Positions 10,003 through 21,326 of a stretch of DNA of 64,000 nucleotides are shown in pieces (position 1 is the first letter of the stretch; every line of letters begins with the position of its first letter). The stretch covers positions 1-64,000 of the forward strand of contig CAWBME010000001.1 in the NCBI GenBank assembly GCA_963789825.1, given 5' to 3'. A program made the translations under genes and the position numbers. The DNA is from PFL42 sp963789825. GTDB lineage: Bacteria; Chloroflexota; Anaerolineae; Anaerolineales; E44-bin32. The notes under the pieces were generated by a model, which did not search any database, was not told the origin of the DNA, and worked only from the letters and a program-made list of their open reading frames with translations.

Positions 10003-11955
10003 CTAGGGCGCCGCGTCGGGACTTGGGTGGACTTGCCAGACCTCGGCCGCGACCGACGGCCCGATGGTCACCGCGTAGACCAGGTCGGCGCCGCGGGTCA
10101 TGGCATCCTCGGTATAGTGCGTGCAGACCAGCACGAACTCGGCACCCCCCCGCTGCGCCGCTTCCTTGGTCATCTCCAGATCCGGCCGGGCATACTCGAT
10201 GGCGCTGTGCAGGGAGCGCCGGGCGAAGACCACCGCGCCGGGAGGCGCCACCTGGTTGACATACTCCTGCGCCTGGCGCAGCGAAAGACACCAGTAATCC
10301 AGGTGATACTTGCCGTTCGCCCCGCTCGTCCCCCCGGCATAGGCGTTGTAGTAGGCGTATTCGTAGGGATGCAGACGGACCAACCCCAGGAGACCGGGCA
10401 GGAGCAGAACGACCAGAACCATCGCCCGCAGCCAGAGCGGACGGATGAATCTGAACAGCAGGGCCAGGCCGTAGCCGAAGAACACAAACAGCGCCGGCAG
10501 CACGAACAGGATGTGGCGGAAGTTGTTGTAGTGGACTGACCCCGGCAGCATGTACAGCGCGGTGGTCACGCCGAACCACACCAGCACGATCAGCAGCACC
10601 GCCCGCCGCCCGGGGCGCCGGCGCAACTCCAACAGCGCCGCCACCAGGCCGACGACGGCGAGCGGCACAATCGGCTCGGTCAGCTGGATCGCCAGCAGGT
10701 GCGGCAGGTAGTCCCAGGGCATCGCCTCGGAGGGGTACCACTGCCCGCGGAAGAGCACCAGCTTCTGCTCGTCGAAATCGGCGAGGTATTGCAGGCTCTC
10801 GATCAAGCGTTCGACGGGCGCCGGCCACAGCCAGGGCCAGGTGAGGTAAGTCGCCAAACCGGCAACCGCCCACAAGACGAGCAGTGGACCGGCGGATTTC
10901 CAGCGCAGCCGGTGGACCAGATAGAGGCTGACCAGCAGGCCGGCGAAGCCGCCCAGCGGGCGGATGGACACGGTGAATCCGAGCAGCCCCGCCGCTGCAA
11001 GCAGCAGGAGATACGCTCGAGGCGGGCCAGGCAGGAGGCCCCGTCCTGCGCGCGGCAGCGCCTTGCGCGCCAGGAAGAAGCCAGTCGCCAGCCCGAGCAC
11101 CGCCAGAAGAACCCGCCCGAATAGCCAGTAGGTGAATTCCACCTTGGCGCGGTAGACACCGACACCGGTCTTGTGGGCATCTTCGGCGATGAGCTCGTAC
11201 AGCCGGTTGATCGGTTCCCATGCCTGATTGGTATGCGCCTGGCTGACTACGGATTTCGCCAGGCCGAGCAACTGCCCGAAGACCAGCAGGTCCAACATCA
11301 GCCAGGTGAAGCCGGCGAGCCAAAGGACGAAGGCCAGCTTCCAGCCCCAGGACCCTGAGCGCAGATCCTCTCGCAGAGCGTGGCGCAGGCCATCAGAGCT
11401 CGCACCGCCCGCAGTCGCCCAGGCCGCTGCCAGCCGGTCGACGCCGGCAAGGCCGACGACGAGGGTCAGCAGGAAGAAGGCCATGAAGGGTGTGTCCTTC
11501 TGGTTGATGAAGCCGTGGCCGAAGAGCAAGGGCTGAGTCAGGAAGAACGCCGTCGCAGCCAGCGCGACGCCGCGTGGGAGCAGGCGTAGGCACAGGACGT
11601 ACAGTCCGACCCCGGTGAGCAGGAAAGTCAGGAAGTTGGCCAGGTGACGGCCATCCGCCGGCTGCCAGGCCGGGACGATCCGCCGCGCGACTTCGCTGAA
11701 GGCCGTGAAAACCATGAAGTAGGAGGGGCCGTGGTGGCCGAGGTTGTCACGCTCCATGAACGAGGCATAGGCATCGGCACTGGTGTAGGAACGCAGCGCC
11801 TCACGCCCCACGGCGGCATTCACATGCTCGTCGGCGCCCATGCCGTAGTCGTCCGTCCAGAAGAAAGCCAGGAAAAGGGCCAGCGCCAGCAACCCGATCA
11901 GCGGGGTCAGCGGCGCTGCGCGCCAGCGAGCGAGGAGGCCTGTGCCTTGGTTCAT
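10003..11955 (-). CDS. GT39-like (PMT/ArnT-type) membrane glycosyltransferase, copy 5, intact
   Basis: This is an uninterrupted 650-residue protein with about a dozen hydrophobic helices and a soluble C-terminal ~120 residues. The first periplasm-side loop carries DDYGMGADEHVN (about residues 34-45), the acidic site expected for GT-C glycosyltransferases that use dolichyl/polyprenyl-phosphate sugars. Other family blocks are HHGPSYFMVF, FFLTQPLLFGHGFINQKDT, GFTVSIRPLGGFAG, TWPWLWPAP, LHPYEYAYYNAYAGG and LDYWCLSLRQAQEYVN. It serves as the reference for recognising the broken copies. The start is ATG 11955, giving a short cytoplasmic leader before helix 1. The gene lies alone, divergent from nothing and ~140 bases after the leuS stop on the same strand. 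The acceptor (cell-wall glycan, protein or lipid) cannot be told from sequence. Confidence 0.85.
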   Translation of the reverse strand: MNQGTGLLARWRAAPLTPLIGLLALALFLAFFWTDDYGMGADEHVNAAVGREALRSYTSADAYASFMERDNLGHHGPSYFMVFTAFSEVARRIVPAWQPADGRHLANFLTFLLTGVGLYVLCLRLLPRGVALAATAFFLTQPLLFGHGFINQKDTPFMAFFLLTLVVGLAGVDRLAAAWATAGGASSDGLRHALREDLRSGSWGWKLAFVLWLAGFTWLMLDLLVFGQLLGLAKSVVSQAHTNQAWEPINRLYELIAEDAHKTGVGVYRAKVEFTYWLFGRVLLAVLGLATGFFLARKALPRAGRGLLPGPPRAYLLLLAAAGLLGFTVSIRPLGGFAGLLVSLYLVHRLRWKSAGPLLVLWAVAGLATYLTWPWLWPAPVERLIESLQYLADFDEQKLVLFRGQWYPSEAMPWDYLPHLLAIQLTEPIVPLAVVGLVAALLELRRRPGRRAVLLIVLVWFGVTTALYMLPGSVHYNNFRHILFVLPALFVFFGYGLALLFRFIRPLWLRAMVLVVLLLPGLLGLVRLHPYEYAYYNAYAGGTSGANGKYHLDYWCLSLRQAQEYVNQVAPPGAVVFARRSLHSAIEYARPDLEMTKEAAQRGGAEFVLVCTHYTEDAMTRGADLVYAVTIGPSVAAEVWQVHPSPDAAP

Positions 11956-12093
11956 CGGATGGGCGGAGGGCGGCCGTCGCCTCGCGGCGACGTTCGCGGT
12001 CGCGCAAGTATATCCTGCGACCCAACCGCCTCTCGAGGGCGCATCTGGGCATTGCGCCCGGGCCGCGCCCAGGCGCAGGGCCTGCCTTGCGAG

Positions 12094-14571
<2,478 letters not shown>

Positions 14572-14623
14572 CCCATCTGCTCCTTGTCGCCTTGCGACGG
14601 CGTCGCTGCGGGGACACACCCGG

Positions 14624-14663
14624 CAAACAAATACCCCCTTCGCCTTCCAGGGACGAAGGGGGC
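14624..14663 (-). terminator. Intrinsic terminator of the leuS T-box leader
   Basis: On the minus strand a 9-bp perfect stem (arms 14654-14662 and 14634-14642, loop 11 nt) is followed by TATTTGTTT. This is a Rho-independent terminator placed between the T-box sequence and leuS, the expected position for a regulated attenuator. Confidence 0.85.
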
Positions 14664-14915
14664 AACTCCGCGGTACCACCCTGATTGCCCCAACCCACGG
14701 GGCCACTCGATGCCGCGCTAGCGGGCGGAACCCGTCGCCGGCTAGCTCACGGTCTCACCGGCGAAGCCTGCCCCGAGGGACCACAGGCGAGTTGGGCCTT
14801 GCTGTCCGGCGCTCCGCAGGCGCCGCAGCCGTTTGGCTGCGGCACACCCATGCGGCGCGTGGAGGGCGCTCGCCGGGTGCGCCTTGCCGGGATCTCACCC
14901 TCCCCGGCTCTCTGA
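14664..14915 (-). promoter_or_regulatory. T-box riboswitch leader of leuS
   Basis: The minus strand carries AGGGTGGTACCGCGG at 14682-14668, the near-invariant T-box that pairs with the free CCA end of uncharged tRNA and forms the antiterminator. It is followed directly by the terminator hairpin. About 230 bases upstream the sequence AGAGAGCCGGGGAGGGTGAG (14913-14894) looks like the base and lower part of Stem I. When leucine is scarce, uncharged tRNA-Leu should bind and allow read-through into leuS. A CTC triplet at 14791-14789 is a candidate Leu specifier, but I could not fold Stem I well enough to be sure. Confidence 0.9.
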
Positions 14916-14960
14916 CGGATGGCCTACTGCTCCTGTGCTGGCCGCTGTTCAGTTGTCAGG

Positions 14961-15033
14961 TGGACCCAGTGGGATTCGAACCCACGACCTTCTCAATGCC
15001 ATTGAGACGCGCTCCCAACTGCGCTATGGGCCC
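14961..15033 (-). tRNA. tRNA-Ala (anticodon GGC)
   Basis: The 73-nt cloverleaf has a 7-bp acceptor stem (GGGCCCA/TGGGTCC), D arm GCGC-AGTTGGGA-GCGC, anticodon stem TCTCA/TGAGA with loop ATGGCAT (anticodon GGC) and T arm GTGGG-TTCGAAT-CCCAC. The 3' CCA is not encoded. It reads GCC codons, the dominant Ala codon type in this GC-rich genome. Confidence 0.97.
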
Positions 15034-15045
15034 TTGGCGATCCAG

Positions 15046-15118
15046 TGGACCTGGAGGGATTCGAACCCTCGACCTCTTCAGTGCGATTGAAGCGCGCTCC
15101 CAACTGCGCTACAGGCCC
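15046..15118 (-). tRNA. tRNA-Ala (anticodon CGC)
   Basis: The 73-nt cloverleaf has acceptor GGGCCTG/CAGGTCC, D arm identical to the neighbouring tRNA-Ala, anticodon stem CTTCA/TGAAG with loop ATCGCAC (anticodon CGC) and T arm GAGGG-TTCGAAT-CCCTC. CCA is not encoded. It lies 12 bases upstream of the GGC isoacceptor in the same orientation, so the two form a tandem pair derived from one ancestor. Confidence 0.97.
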
Positions 15119-15136
15119 CCAGCGAAGGGTCCGCGC

Positions 15137-15165
15137 ATTCTAAACGAGCCGATAAGCCCTGTCAA
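15137..15165 (-). promoter_or_regulatory. Sigma-70-type promoter of the tRNA-Ala pair
   Basis: The minus strand has a perfect TTGACA (15165-15160), a 17-base spacer and TAGAAT (15142-15137), ending about 18 bases before the first tRNA-Ala nucleotide. This is an unusually close match to the consensus, as expected for a stable-RNA promoter. Confidence 0.85.
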
Positions 15166-15862
15166 GCAGCCGGGCTCGACCACGACTTCTGCGGCGAGCC
15201 GAATGCCATCCCTGCACTCGCACAGGCCCAGCACATGCATGAGCGCTCGGCGACCGCACTCTGGCCTCCCCCTCACCTCCCTCGCATCACACCGCGCGCG
15301 CCAGGGCGGACAAGCGAGGCGCGGCGGGTCGAACGGCCAGTCCTGGCAACCAGCCGGGTTTGACGGTTCGCGACTCCCCGCAACGACCGGGGGAGCCGCC
15401 TCACGGGCCTGTGTGCCTCGCGGATGACCTCCACGCAGGCCTCTCTCGTGGGGAGTTGGATGGACGCCTGTTGGAGGGGAACGGTTCGATCCTCCCGCGC
15501 TCGATGGATCCCTCCCATGACCCGCGTCGATATCGGACAGGGTGCTCCCTGGACTACCCGGTAGGAGTGGCCGTTCCGCATCACCAATCAGGGACGGGGT
15601 GTTGGTGCGCCGGGATGCAGCACGACATCCTTCACGGTGGCACCGCCAACGCCCTTGATCTCACATCGATCGGAGCGCTTTCAGGACGTTGCCGCCGTAC
15701 CTGTCGGGATGGTGCTCGGGGCCGTGGCCCATGGGGGATGTGCCTCAGGTTGCATCCCCTGCCCTCTGATCGGAGCGACCTCGGGCGGACCCTGCCCAAC
15801 TCCGCGCGGATAGTTCCTTCGGGGCCTGCCTCCGGCCGGGCGCCGAGCGGCCCATCCGCAGG
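15166..15862. other. Long intergenic region between tRNA-Ala pair and M24 peptidase
   Basis: Nearly 700 bases without a supportable gene. The open frames on both strands are GC-driven and show no domain. No repeat or RNA was recognised. Confidence 0.5.
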
Positions 15863-15891
15863 TTGTAGGGGCCAACGCCGGCTCGTATAAT
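15863..15891 (+). promoter_or_regulatory. Promoter of the M24 peptidase gene
   Basis: TTGTAG (15863-15868), a 17-base spacer and a perfect TATAAT (15886-15891) lie 22 bases before the ATG at 15914. A GGAGG at 15904-15908 provides the ribosome site. The transcript would have a very short leader. Confidence 0.75.
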
Positions 15892-15913
15892 CCGTTCGCC
15901 ACCGGAGGCATCC

Positions 15914-17023
15914 ATGCATGAGGCCCGCGTCACCCGCTTGCTGCAGCTTCTGCAGCAGACTTCACTCGACGGACTGGCAGTGATTCCGGGTCCAAACCTG
16001 CTGTACCTGACCGGGCTGTCCTTTCATCTGATGGAGAGGCCGGTTGTGGCGTTGTTCCTGCAAGACGTCGAGCCGGCGCTGATCCTGCCGGCCTTTGAAC
16101 AGTCGAAGGGCCAGGCTTCGGCGATTCCCTTCCGGCTGTTTCCCTACGACGAAGATGAAGAGTCGCGCGCCTCGGCCTTCCAGGCGGCCGCCGTCCATGC
16201 GGGTCTGGCCGGACGGACACTGGGAGTCGAACCCCTGCGCATGCGCTTCCTCGAGTTCGGCCTGCTCGGGCAGGCTGCGCCGGAGGCGGTGCTGGTCGGC
16301 GCCGAGCCTGTCGTGACTGAGCTGCGCCTGGTCAAGGACGAGGCCGAGCTGGCCTGCATGCGCCGCGCGGTCGAGGTCGCGCAGCAAGCATTGCGGCGCA
16401 GCTTGCCCCAGATCCGCGCAGGCATGACGGAGCGTGAGCTGGCAGGAGAACTCACGCTGCAGATGCTGCGTGCCGGCTCGGACAGCGAGCTGCCCTTCCC
16501 TCCGATCGTCGCCAGCGGGCCCAACAGCGCCTTGCCGCATCACGTGCCCGGCGATCGTGCGCTGCAGTCCGGCGACCTGTTGATCCTGGATTGGGGAGCG
16601 ACGGCTTCCGGCTACATTTCGGATCTGACCCGCACGTTCTTCCTTGCGCCGCTGGATCCGGAGCTGGAGCGCATCCATCAGCTCGTCCTGCGCGCCAACG
16701 CCGCCGCTCGAGCGGCGGTGCACCCCGGCGCTGCGTGCGCCAGCGTCGACCAAGCTGCCCGCAGCGTGATCACCGCCGAAGGTCACGGTTCGGAGTTCCG
16801 CCATCGCACCGGACACGGAATCGGGATGGAAGCCCACGAGCCGCCGTACATACGCGACGACAACGCGCAGCTGCTCCAGCCGGGGATGACCTTCACCGTC
16901 GAGCCGGGAATTTACCTGACGGGTCGAGGCGGGGTGCGCATCGAGGACAACGTGCTGGTCACGCCAGGTGGATGCGAATGCCTGACCTCGCTGCCGCGTG
17001 AGTTGCAGGAAGTTGGGTCGTAG
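15914..17023 (+). CDS. M24-family metallopeptidase (Xaa-Pro aminopeptidase/dipeptidase type)
   Basis: This 369-residue cytoplasmic protein has a creatinase-like N-terminal domain (about 1-140) and a pita-bread catalytic domain. All five expected metal ligands are visible: D226 in LDWGA, D237 in SDLTRTF, H301 in RTGHGIGMEAHE, E330 in FTVEPGIY and E344 in VRIEDN. Members cleave the N-terminal residue from Xaa-Pro peptides using two Mn/Co ions. The start is set by a GGAGG six bases upstream and a good promoter. The gene stands alone; the following 250 bases hold an unrelated glycosyltransferase scrap. Whether it is an aminopeptidase (PepP-like) or dipeptidase (PepQ-like) is not resolved. Confidence 0.92.
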   Translation: MHEARVTRLLQLLQQTSLDGLAVIPGPNLLYLTGLSFHLMERPVVALFLQDVEPALILPAFEQSKGQASAIPFRLFPYDEDEESRASAFQAAAVHAGLAGRTLGVEPLRMRFLEFGLLGQAAPEAVLVGAEPVVTELRLVKDEAELACMRRAVEVAQQALRRSLPQIRAGMTERELAGELTLQMLRAGSDSELPFPPIVASGPNSALPHHVPGDRALQSGDLLILDWGATASGYISDLTRTFFLAPLDPELERIHQLVLRANAAARAAVHPGAACASVDQAARSVITAEGHGSEFRHRTGHGIGMEAHEPPYIRDDNAQLLQPGMTFTVEPGIYLTGRGGVRIEDNVLVTPGGCECLTSLPRELQEVGS

Positions 17024-17290
17024 CAGGCCGGGGCTTCGCCGGTGATTCCTCTGGGAAGGCTGCGGGTGGACTTGACCCAGGCGCGCACCTTCGCCCGTCC
17101 CGACCTGACAGTCGAGCCTGCGCCGACGGCAGGCCTGCCCGATTTCGCGCTGGTCTGCGATGAGCAGCATCTGATGGATCGGTTCTATCCGGAGATGAAG
17201 ACGGTCTTCGTCGTCATGGTTGATGGAGTTGCCCTGGCCGAGGTCAAGCAGCGCCCTCCGGCGAATGGCTCCAAGGCAAACTCGCCATGA
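17024..17290 (+). pseudogene. Orphan C-terminal fragment of a GT39-like glycosyltransferase
   Basis: The ~85-codon open stretch reads TFARPDLTVEPAPTAG, PDFALVCDEQHLM and GVALAEVKQRP. It aligns end to end with the C-terminal soluble domain of the GT39 copies at 7-12 kb (for example YARPDLEMTKEAAQRGG, EFVLVCTHY, SVAAEVWQV). It lies on the opposite strand from the array and over 5 kb away, with no membrane part upstream. The M24 stop TAG directly precedes it in the same frame. It is therefore a relic of another paralogue left after deletion or rearrangement rather than a working gene. Confidence 0.7.
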
Positions 17291-17324
17291 GGCTCCGACA
17301 TGGCGCGGCTTCCGAGGAGGCGAC

Positions 17325-18095
17325 ATGAGCGCGGTCATTCCCGGCGCCGAGCCCTTCTTCTTCCGCGCCGGCCGGACGGGATGCCTGCTGCTGCATGGGT
17401 TCACGGGGACGCCCTTCGAGATGCGGGGCCTCGGCGAGCATCTGGCCGGCGCTGGCCTCACCGCGCTCGGCCCGCGTCTGTTCGCCCATGCCACCCGCCA
17501 GGAGGACCTGCCGCGGGCCCGTTGGCAGGACTGGCTCGCCTGCGCTGAGGACGGGTATCACCTGCTGTCGGGCTGCTGTGATGTCATCGTCCCGATCGGG
17601 CTCTCGATGGGAGGCTTGCTTTCCCTGCTGATGGCGTCGAGTTTCCCGGTGGCGGGCGCCGTGACGCTGTCTACCCCGTTTCACCCGCCCGACCGACGCA
17701 TGAGGCCGCTGCGTCCCGTCGCTCCGATCCTCTCGAAAGTGTGGCGCTTCGCCGACAAGGGACCGGGCGACTTCGACGATCCGCTGGCCGCCTCCACGCA
17801 TCTCGAGTACCCCCAGTACCCAATCCGCGGCGCTGCGGAGCTGTACGACCTGATCGAGGCGACTCGCGGGCAGCTTGCCAAAGTCCGCTGCCCGGCGCTG
17901 GTCATCCACTCACGCGGGGATCGAAGCGTGCCCTTCCGGGATGGCGCCGACCTGCTGGCGGCGCTCGGATCGCGGGACAAGCAGTTCCTGGGGCTGGAGA
18001 ATAGCGGCCATGTGGTCACCCGGGACACCGAGCATCGCATGGTCTTCGAAGCCGTGGCGGGTTTCGTCCAGCGCCTGGGCCGGAGCGACGGATGA
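17325..18095 (+). CDS. Alpha/beta hydrolase, carboxylesterase type (first of tandem pair)
   Basis: This 256-residue cytoplasmic enzyme is of the Est30/monoacylglycerol-lipase-like carboxylesterase type. LLLHGFTGTPFEMRGLGEHL forms the oxyanion-hole strand and helix. GLSMGG is the nucleophile elbow, HSRGDRSVP carries the acidic residue and ENSGHVVTRD the catalytic His. The start ATG at 17325 follows GAGGAGG closely and is preferred over longer frames. It overlaps the next gene by four bases (ATGA), so the two are translationally coupled. Substrate is unknown; short-chain acyl esters are typical for the family. Confidence 0.9.
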   Translation: MSAVIPGAEPFFFRAGRTGCLLLHGFTGTPFEMRGLGEHLAGAGLTALGPRLFAHATRQEDLPRARWQDWLACAEDGYHLLSGCCDVIVPIGLSMGGLLSLLMASSFPVAGAVTLSTPFHPPDRRMRPLRPVAPILSKVWRFADKGPGDFDDPLAASTHLEYPQYPIRGAAELYDLIEATRGQLAKVRCPALVIHSRGDRSVPFRDGADLLAALGSRDKQFLGLENSGHVVTRDTEHRMVFEAVAGFVQRLGRSDG

Positions 18096-18853
18096 GACTG
18101 CTGCTTCCCGGCGGTGAACCCTTCTTCCTTCCCGGGGGCAGCACCGGTTGCCTGCTGATCCACGGCTTCACCGCCTCGCCGCAGGAGATGCGCCGCCTGG
18201 GCGAGCACCTGGCTGGCGAAGGGCACACGGTTCTGGGCCTGCGCCTCCCAGGGCATGCCAGCACTCCGCCCGACATGCTGCGCGTGCGCTGGAGGGACTG
18301 GTACGCTGCTGTGTTGGACGGAGCGTTCCTGCTCAGCGGCATGTGCTCGCGGCTCGTGCCGGTGGGCTTGTCGCTCGGGGGAGCGCTGGCCCTGCGGTTG
18401 GCCGCCGAGCAGCCGGTCGCCGCCGTCGTCGCCCTGTCGACACCCTATCGCCAGCCCCCCGATCGGCGCCTGGCCATGCTGCGCCACCTGACCTGGATCG
18501 TGCGCTTCTGGCCGAAGGGGCCGCCAGATTGGCGTGACCCCCAGGCCCAGGCCGAGCGGGTGGCCTATCCGGCTTACCCCTTGCGCACGGTTGCCGAGGT
18601 CGAGGCTACGCTGGCGGCGATGCGCGCCGGGCTGGCTCGCATCCGGGCGCCCGTCCTGCTGATGCACTCTGCCGAGGACGACTTCGTGCCGCCGGACAAC
18701 ATGCAGCGGATCGCCGGCGCCATCGCCTCCGGCAGGGTCGAAACCGCGCTGGTGACAAACAGCAATCACATCCTCACATGCGACGCGGCACGAGAAGTCG
18801 TCTTCGAGCGAGTCAGCGCATTCATCTCCCGGAATGCAGGGAATGCGCCATGA
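18092..18853 (+). CDS. Alpha/beta hydrolase, carboxylesterase type (second of tandem pair)
   Basis: This 253-residue paralogue of the preceding gene has the same layout: LIHGFTASPQEMRRLGEHL, GLSLGG nucleophile elbow, HSAEDDFVP acid and TNSNHILTCD catalytic His. The two proteins look like a tandem duplication that has diverged. The start overlaps the upstream stop by four bases, and its own stop overlaps the start of the MFS gene (ATGAG), indicating one operon of esterase, esterase and transporter. The transporter could import or export the ester substrate or its product, but that is inference. Confidence 0.9.
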   Translation: MRLLLPGGEPFFLPGGSTGCLLIHGFTASPQEMRRLGEHLAGEGHTVLGLRLPGHASTPPDMLRVRWRDWYAAVLDGAFLLSGMCSRLVPVGLSLGGALALRLAAEQPVAAVVALSTPYRQPPDRRLAMLRHLTWIVRFWPKGPPDWRDPQAQAERVAYPAYPLRTVAEVEATLAAMRAGLARIRAPVLLMHSAEDDFVPPDNMQRIAGAIASGRVETALVTNSNHILTCDAAREVVFERVSAFISRNAGNAP

Positions 18854-20021
18854 GTCGTGACCTTCGCCTCCTCTCCGCCTCACTCCTCCTCTGGGGAGTC
18901 GGCGAGGGGATGTTCATGTACTTCCTGGCGATCTATCTGGAGTTGCTCGGGGCCAGCCCGGTCCAGATCGGGGGAATCCTGGGCATCGCCGGGGCAGCGC
19001 TCGCCTTCACCCATCTTCCGGCCGGCGCCCTCTCGGATGTCGTCAGCCGGCGAGCGATGATCATCTGTCTCGTGGGCGCTGGGGGCGGTCGCCGCCATGA
19101 TGATGTTCGCCGCCTCGACCCTGGCGGTGTTCTCCGTCGGGCTGGTGTTCTATTTCATGACCAGCTTCGTCATGGCGCCCTTGTCATCCTACATCACCAG
19201 CGGTCGCGGCGAATGGCCGGCGGCGCGCGCCCTGACCACGGTCTTCGCCGGCTACTCCGTGGGCGCAATCGTCGGCCCGCTGGTCGGGCGGGATCCTGGC
19301 GACGCGCCTGGGGGTTCGGCCGCTCTTCGGTATCGCCTCCGTGATCTTCGTCTTCTCCACCCTGCTCATTCTGCTCATCCACGCCCAACCACGCGAGGCC
19401 TCCGCGCCGGACCAACGGTTCCGATCGCTGTTGCGCAACAGGCGCCTGGGGAGTTTCCTGGCGCTTGCCTTCTTGGCGCTCTTCGCCATGTACTTGAGCT
19501 GGCCGCTCACCCCCAATTACCTGCAGTCGACCCACGGCGTGTCGCTCACCGCCCTGGGGGTGTTCGGTTCCTTCAACGCCATGGGGGTGGTCGTGCTGAA
19601 CCTGTTGCTGGGAAGGCGAGCGCCGGGGCCGGCATTGGTCCTCAGCCAGCTGCTGGTTGGAGTGTCGGTCCTGCTGTTCTGGCAGGCGGCGGCGCTGCCT
19701 GCCTTTGCCCTGGCGTACTTCCTTGCCGGAGCCTTCCGTTCCGCCCGCAGCCTGATGATCGCCACCGTCGATGGCTACGTCGGCCGCGCACAAGTCGGGA
19801 TGGCCTTCGGGATGATGGAGACGGTCGGCGCGCTTGTGATCATTGCCGCCCCACCCCTCGCTGGGGTGCTCTACGAGATCCGTCCCGATCTTCCCTATCC
19901 GGCGTCGCTTGCCTTGATCCTGGCCGCTGCCATTTCCACGGCGGTTTATGTCCACCGCTCGCGACCGGTTGCGGTCCCCCTCGAGCCGTTGATCGTCGAG
20001 CGGATCCCCGGCGGTGAGTGA
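18850..20021 (+). pseudogene. Major facilitator superfamily transporter, two frame breaks
   Basis: A twelve-helix MFS protein can be read from MSRDLRLLSASLLLWGVGEG at 18850 to the stop at 20021. The frame slips near 19085, in a run of five G (…VGA to LGAVAAMMMF), and near 19290 (LVG to GILATRLGVRPLFG). Helix 2-3 contains the MFS-type loop GALSDVVSRRAM. The surrounding sequence is well preserved, so assembly indels are the simplest explanation and the real protein is probably ~390 residues. It is coupled to the esterase genes by an ATGA overlap. Substrate is unknown. Confidence 0.8.
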
Positions 20022-20157
20022 TCCCTCCCCCAAGGCGGCGAGGCCTGCACCCTGAGGCCAGCCGCGCGACGGGAGGCAAGGTGCAACAACGCGATCAAGC
20101 TGAGGCGGGAATTCGTCCATCCCTGGGCACTTCCCGTGGAGCATCGGAGGGAAGCGT

Positions 20158-21135
20158 ATGGACGCCTGGTTGAATTGGGGGATCCCTGTGATCGTGGCGC
20201 TGCAATCCGCAGGAGAGTGGCTGCTTGCCCCGATGCAGCTCCTCAGTTTCCTGGGCAGCGAGCCCTTCTATCTGCTGGTCATGCCCGCCGTCGTGTGGTG
20301 CCTGGATGTGAGGGTTGGGCTGCGCATGGGCCTGGTCTTGCTCACCAGCGCCACGCTCAACAACCTCGTTAAGCTGGCATTCGGCTGGCCGCGACCGTAC
20401 TGGGTCAGCGATCAGGTCCAGGGGCTGGCCCACGAAAGCACGTACGGCCTGCCCTCCGGCCACGCCCAGAATGCCCTCGCCATGTGGGGGACGTTGGCGA
20501 TCGCTCTGCGTCGTCGCTGGGCCACAGTCGTCCTTGGGATCTTGATCTTTCTGATCTCGCTCTCAAGGCTGTACCTGGGAGTGCACTTCCCGTCGGATGT
20601 CCTGGCTGGCTGGGCCATCGCCGCGATTCTGTTGCTGGCGATCGCCTGGGCAGAGCGTCCGGTGGAGGCCTGGCTGAAGGGCCGTCCGTTGGGCGTGCAG
20701 CTGCTGGCGCCGGTCGTCTTGTCCCTCGGGCTGCTCGTTGTCGGGCTGCTGGTGGCGCAGCGGACAGCCGATCGAGTTGTGCCCACCGAATGGACCGCCG
20801 CCGCCAGTCAGGCGTTTCCGGATGAGCCCCCCATCGATCCGCAGAGCCCGGACGGCGTGGTCTCCGCTTCTGGGACGTTGCTCGGCCTCGGCGTGGGTGC
20901 CGTCCTGCTGCGCAGCTGGGGCCGCTTCTCCGCCACGGGCCCGACCGGTCAGCGCCTGGCACGGATGGTGGCGGGCCTGCTCGGGATCGTGCTCCTCTAC
21001 TACGGTCTGGGTGCGCTGCGCCCGCACGGGTCGGACGCGGTGGCGCAGGTGCTGCGCTTCGTCAACTACGCCATCGTCGGCTTGTGGATCGCGTACGGCG
21101 CGCCCCGGGTATTCGTCCGGCTGAGGCTCGCCTAG
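20158..21135 (+). CDS. PAP2-family membrane phosphatase
   Basis: This 325-residue integral membrane protein carries the three-part phosphatidic-acid-phosphatase signature: KLAFGWPRP (KxxxxxxRP), PSGHAQ and SRLYLGVHFPSDV (SRxxxxxHxxxD). Known relatives dephosphorylate undecaprenyl pyrophosphate or phosphatidate on the outer membrane face. After the PAP2 core there are extra hydrophobic segments (about residues 180-325), making it longer than minimal members. The start ATG 20158 follows GGAGGGAAG. It stands between the MFS gene and the sulfide operon with its own spacing. The substrate is not determined. Confidence 0.88.
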   Translation: MDAWLNWGIPVIVALQSAGEWLLAPMQLLSFLGSEPFYLLVMPAVVWCLDVRVGLRMGLVLLTSATLNNLVKLAFGWPRPYWVSDQVQGLAHESTYGLPSGHAQNALAMWGTLAIALRRRWATVVLGILIFLISLSRLYLGVHFPSDVLAGWAIAAILLLAIAWAERPVEAWLKGRPLGVQLLAPVVLSLGLLVVGLLVAQRTADRVVPTEWTAAASQAFPDEPPIDPQSPDGVVSASGTLLGLGVGAVLLRSWGRFSATGPTGQRLARMVAGLLGIVLLYYGLGALRPHGSDAVAQVLRFVNYAIVGLWIAYGAPRVFVRLRLA

Positions 21136-21284
21136 CACCGCCATCTCCCACGCCCCGGCTAGCTTGCCTCCAGGGGCCCGAGCCATAATTCGGGCCCAAT
21201 CGCTCCAGTTTCCTGCCGGTTATCACCGGCCCCTTGTGACGATTGTCACTTAGGCAACCCACCTGCATCCGTTAGACTCCATCT

Positions 21285-21302
21285 CACATATATGATTATG
21301 TG
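21285..21302. promoter_or_regulatory. Candidate ArsR operator upstream of sulfide operon
   Basis: CACATA-TATGAT-TATGTG is a perfect 6-bp inverted repeat with a 6-base centre in a conspicuously AT-rich island just before the regulator gene (ATG 21327). Position and composition fit an autoregulatory ArsR/SmtB-type operator overlapping the promoter. The assignment is inferred from position only. Confidence 0.5.
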
Positions 21303-21326
21303 TATATAGAAGAACCCGGAGGACGA

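Noticed and set aside
15962..17494. 510-codon minus-strand frame
   Set aside because: Antisense to the M24 peptidase and the first esterase; no domain.
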